A program made the position numbers and the translations under genes. From contig URCX01000027.1 in assembly GCA_900546465.1 (NCBI GenBank), positions 1 to 15,536 of the forward strand: a stretch of 15,536 bases of DNA, read 5' to 3'. This DNA is from an uncultured Bacteroidota bacterium (GTDB lineage: Bacteria; Bacteroidota; Bacteroidia; Bacteroidales; P3). The notes under the pieces were generated by a model. That model was given only the letters and a program-made list of their open reading frames with translations, searched no databases and was not told where the DNA came from. Below, piece by piece: positions 13,994 to 15,536 of this stretch. The stretch's first letter is position 1. Every line of letters starts with the position of its first letter.

Positions 13994-15536
13994 ATGAAAA
14001 AACAAAACCTTGGCAAGTCGCTGTGCCGATTGATAATGGCAGTGGCAATCATGACATTCTCGCTTCAAGCAATGGCGTACGACTTTGCATACACTTATCA
14101 AGGAAAAGAATTATACTACAAGATTACTTCTGATAGTACAGTTGATGTTACATGTTATTCTTTCGATCAATCTGATAATAATCACGTGAGTGGAGAAGTA
14201 GTTATTCCAAGTTCTCTCGAATATAATGGTATAACTTATAGCGTTACTTCCATCGGAAGTTTTGCATTCGCCGGTTGCAGCGGTTTGACTTCGGTTACTG
14301 CTCCAAACAGCATTACTATTATTGGGCAGTATGCGTTTTCAGATTGTAGCGGGTTGACTTCTGTCAGCCTCCGGAATGGCATTACGTCTATCAGTCATTG
14401 GGCGTTTCTTAATTGTACAGGTTTGACTTCTATAAATATTCCGAATAGTGTTACTTTTATTGGAGAATATGCCTTTTTCGGTTGCAGCGGTTTGGTTTCG
14501 GTTAACATTCCTGATCAAGTTACTTCTCTTAGAGATGGAACGTTTCGTAATTGTAGCGGTTTGACCTCTGTTACCATAGGTAATGGTATTACTTCCATAA
14601 AAGAGGATGCTTTTTCCGGTTGCACCGGTTTAATGACGCTGAATTTTAATGCCATCAACTGCCAAGACTTCAGTGCTGATTCCAATATGTTCGGTATATC
14701 ATTAACCACTCTGACTATCGGAGACAGCGTACAACGAATACCGGCGAATTTTGTGAGATATTGCAACGCTTTGACCTCTGTTACCGTACCTAATAGTGTT
14801 ACGGAGGTTGGACATGACGCTTTCCGTAATTGTGGAGGTCTGATAGCGGCTATACTTGGAAATGGAGTAAGTAATGTTGGAAACAATGCGTTCAAGGATT
14901 GTTCTTATCTGACATATCTTACCATCGGAATAAGACTTGAAAGAATTGATGATAGTGCTTTTGCTAATTGTTCTTTATTGACTTCAATCACATCCTTGGC
15001 AAGTGTGCCGCCTGTGATTGTAAGCAGCAATGTTTTTGCGTATCCGAATAATTGCACGGTAACGGTGCCTTGCGGTAGTTTGGAAACTTATACGGAACAA
15101 ACGAATCGTTGGAACCTGCTATTCAACGGACGTATTTCGGAGGGGTTGTCTTTCGGTTTGTCCGTATCTGCAAACGATGAGGCATACGGCAGAGTTGAAA
15201 CAGATACTCTGTCTTGTGCAGGAAGAACTCTCATCGCAACGCCGAACGAGGGATACAGATTTCTGTCATGGAATGACGGCAATGCGGAGAACCCGAGAAC
15301 AGTAACCGTTATGAGCGATACTGCCTTTACGGCAATATTTGCGGAAGCAGAAATCACGCCGACAATCACTGTAACGGTGAACGATGCGACTATGGGCAGT
15401 GCCTCATATACCATGGACGGCAACACCGCAGTACTGACGGCGACAGCAAACGAGGGTTATGAGTTCACCGGTTGGAACGATGGCAATACGGAGAACCCGA
15501 GAACGGTAACTATTACAAGCGATACAGCTTTCATGG
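13994..15536 (+). CDS. BspA-like leucine-rich-repeat surface protein (N-terminal 514 residues; 3' end beyond window)
   Basis: Secreted protein, open to the right edge. A signal peptide spans residues 1-28 (basic start, hydrophobic core, cleavage expected after QAMA). After a short N-terminal region come eleven units of about 23 residues (76-329) of the BspA/LRR_5 type, pattern LTSVTIPNSVTSIGxxAFxxC. The seventh (MTLNFNAINCQDF) is degenerate and one residue longer. A capping unit (NNCTVTVPCGSLETY) follows. From about residue 376 the protein changes to longer repeats with GYRFLSWNDGNAENPRTVTV and GYEFTGWNDGNTENPRTVTI, 68 residues apart, of the bacterial InlB-B-repeat-like type. Such proteins are typically surface adhesins or binding proteins; the ligand is unknown. 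A C-terminal sorting domain, such as a type IX secretion signal, may lie beyond the window. The start follows a promoter box by 27 bases. Confidence 0.88.
   Translation, partial: MKKQNLGKSLCRLIMAVAIMTFSLQAMAYDFAYTYQGKELYYKITSDSTVDVTCYSFDQSDNNHVSGEVVIPSSLEYNGITYSVTSIGSFAFAGCSGLTSVTAPNSITIIGQYAFSDCSGLTSVSLRNGITSISHWAFLNCTGLTSINIPNSVTFIGEYAFFGCSGLVSVNIPDQVTSLRDGTFRNCSGLTSVTIGNGITSIKEDAFSGCTGLMTLNFNAINCQDFSADSNMFGISLTTLTIGDSVQRIPANFVRYCNALTSVTVPNSVTEVGHDAFRNCGGLIAAILGNGVSNVGNNAFKDCSYLTYLTIGIRLERIDDSAFANCSLLTSITSLASVPPVIVSSNVFAYPNNCTVTVPCGSLETYTEQTNRWNLLFNGRISEGLSFGLSVSANDEAYGRVETDTLSCAGRTLIATPNEGYRFLSWNDGNAENPRTVTVMSDTAFTAIFAEAEITPTITVTVNDATMGSASYTMDGNTAVLTATANEGYEFTGWNDGNTENPRTVTITSDTAFM
14219..14980 (+). 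repeat. Tandem 69-bp leucine-rich repeats inside the BspA-like gene
   Basis: Eleven units with a codon-exact period of 69 bases; unit starts at 14219, 14288, 14357, 14426, 14495, 14564, 14633, 14705, 14774, 14843 and 14912. The seventh unit is 72 bases. Units share GGTTTGACTTC-like junctions and TGTAGCGG/TTGCAGCGG cores but are diverged, so the array is old or under selection. Confidence 0.9.
15269..15536 (+). repeat. Long C-terminal repeats of the BspA-like gene (second copy cut by window edge)
   Basis: The segments beginning at 15269 and 15473 are 204 bases apart and share GGAGAACCCGAGAAC and most flanking bases over about 60 bases. This local similarity is clearly higher than between the leucine-rich repeats, which suggests recent duplication or gene conversion. 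Confidence 0.8.

Noticed and set aside
14515..15426. Minus-strand open frames of 126 and 112 codons in the BspA-like gene
   Set aside because: They arise from the repetitive codon pattern of the real gene on the other strand.
1..15536. CRISPR array or isolated repeat copies
   Set aside because: I looked for direct repeats matching the predicted repeat (GTGAATTGC, CAAATTAG) and for regularly spaced identical units. Only the anti-repeat at 2093-2114 matches; the LRR-coding repeats have no spacer pattern.

Overview
The window looks like a chromosomal segment of a Bacteroidota bacterium, most likely of the order Bacteroidales. The support is repeated use of the phylum's promoter type (TTTG near -33 and TAnnTTTG near -7), weak or absent Shine-Dalgarno sites, a BspA-type leucine-rich-repeat surface protein, a PepSY-like lipoprotein and a single-chain glycine decarboxylase. 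No species can be named from the sequence.

Left end (1-2185): the first 666 codons of a cas9 gene run leftward and off the window edge. I translated the whole stretch by hand and it is uninterrupted. It starts with the RuvC-I motif, followed by an arginine-rich bridge helix and part of the recognition lobe, and resembles the large type II-C Cas9 proteins of Bacteroidetes. Just upstream, on the opposite strand, a promoter drives an approximately 90-nt RNA that looks like the tracrRNA: anti-repeat, nexus-like hairpin, 15-bp terminator stem and T-tract. No CRISPR array lies in the window; the rest of cas9 and any cas1, cas2 and array would be to the left or elsewhere.

Middle left (2354-8351): three overlapping plus-strand genes form an operon: a YdiJ-like FAD/Fe-S D-2-hydroxyacid dehydrogenase, a membrane-anchored nucleotide-sugar dehydratase/epimerase of the WbpM/CapD class, and a GT4-type glycosyltransferase. 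The last two belong to surface-glycan synthesis. A bidirectional terminator closes this operon and the convergent gcvP gene.

Middle right (8381-13290): gcvP (minus) is divergent from an lgt-gpmA pair (plus). The gcvP promoter is a near-perfect Bacteroidetes promoter and its leader of about 175 nt holds three copies of an AACGsCGTT dyad spaced at 21 and 43 bp. A second bidirectional terminator separates gpmA from the next gene.

Right end (13315-15536): a small PepSY-like lipoprotein (minus) is divergent from a secreted BspA-like protein (plus), which has eleven 23-residue leucine-rich repeats and then longer C-terminal repeats, and runs off the right edge. Lgt would be the enzyme that lipidates proteins such as the PepSY-like one.

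The most notable non-coding content is the tracrRNA candidate and the gcvP control region.
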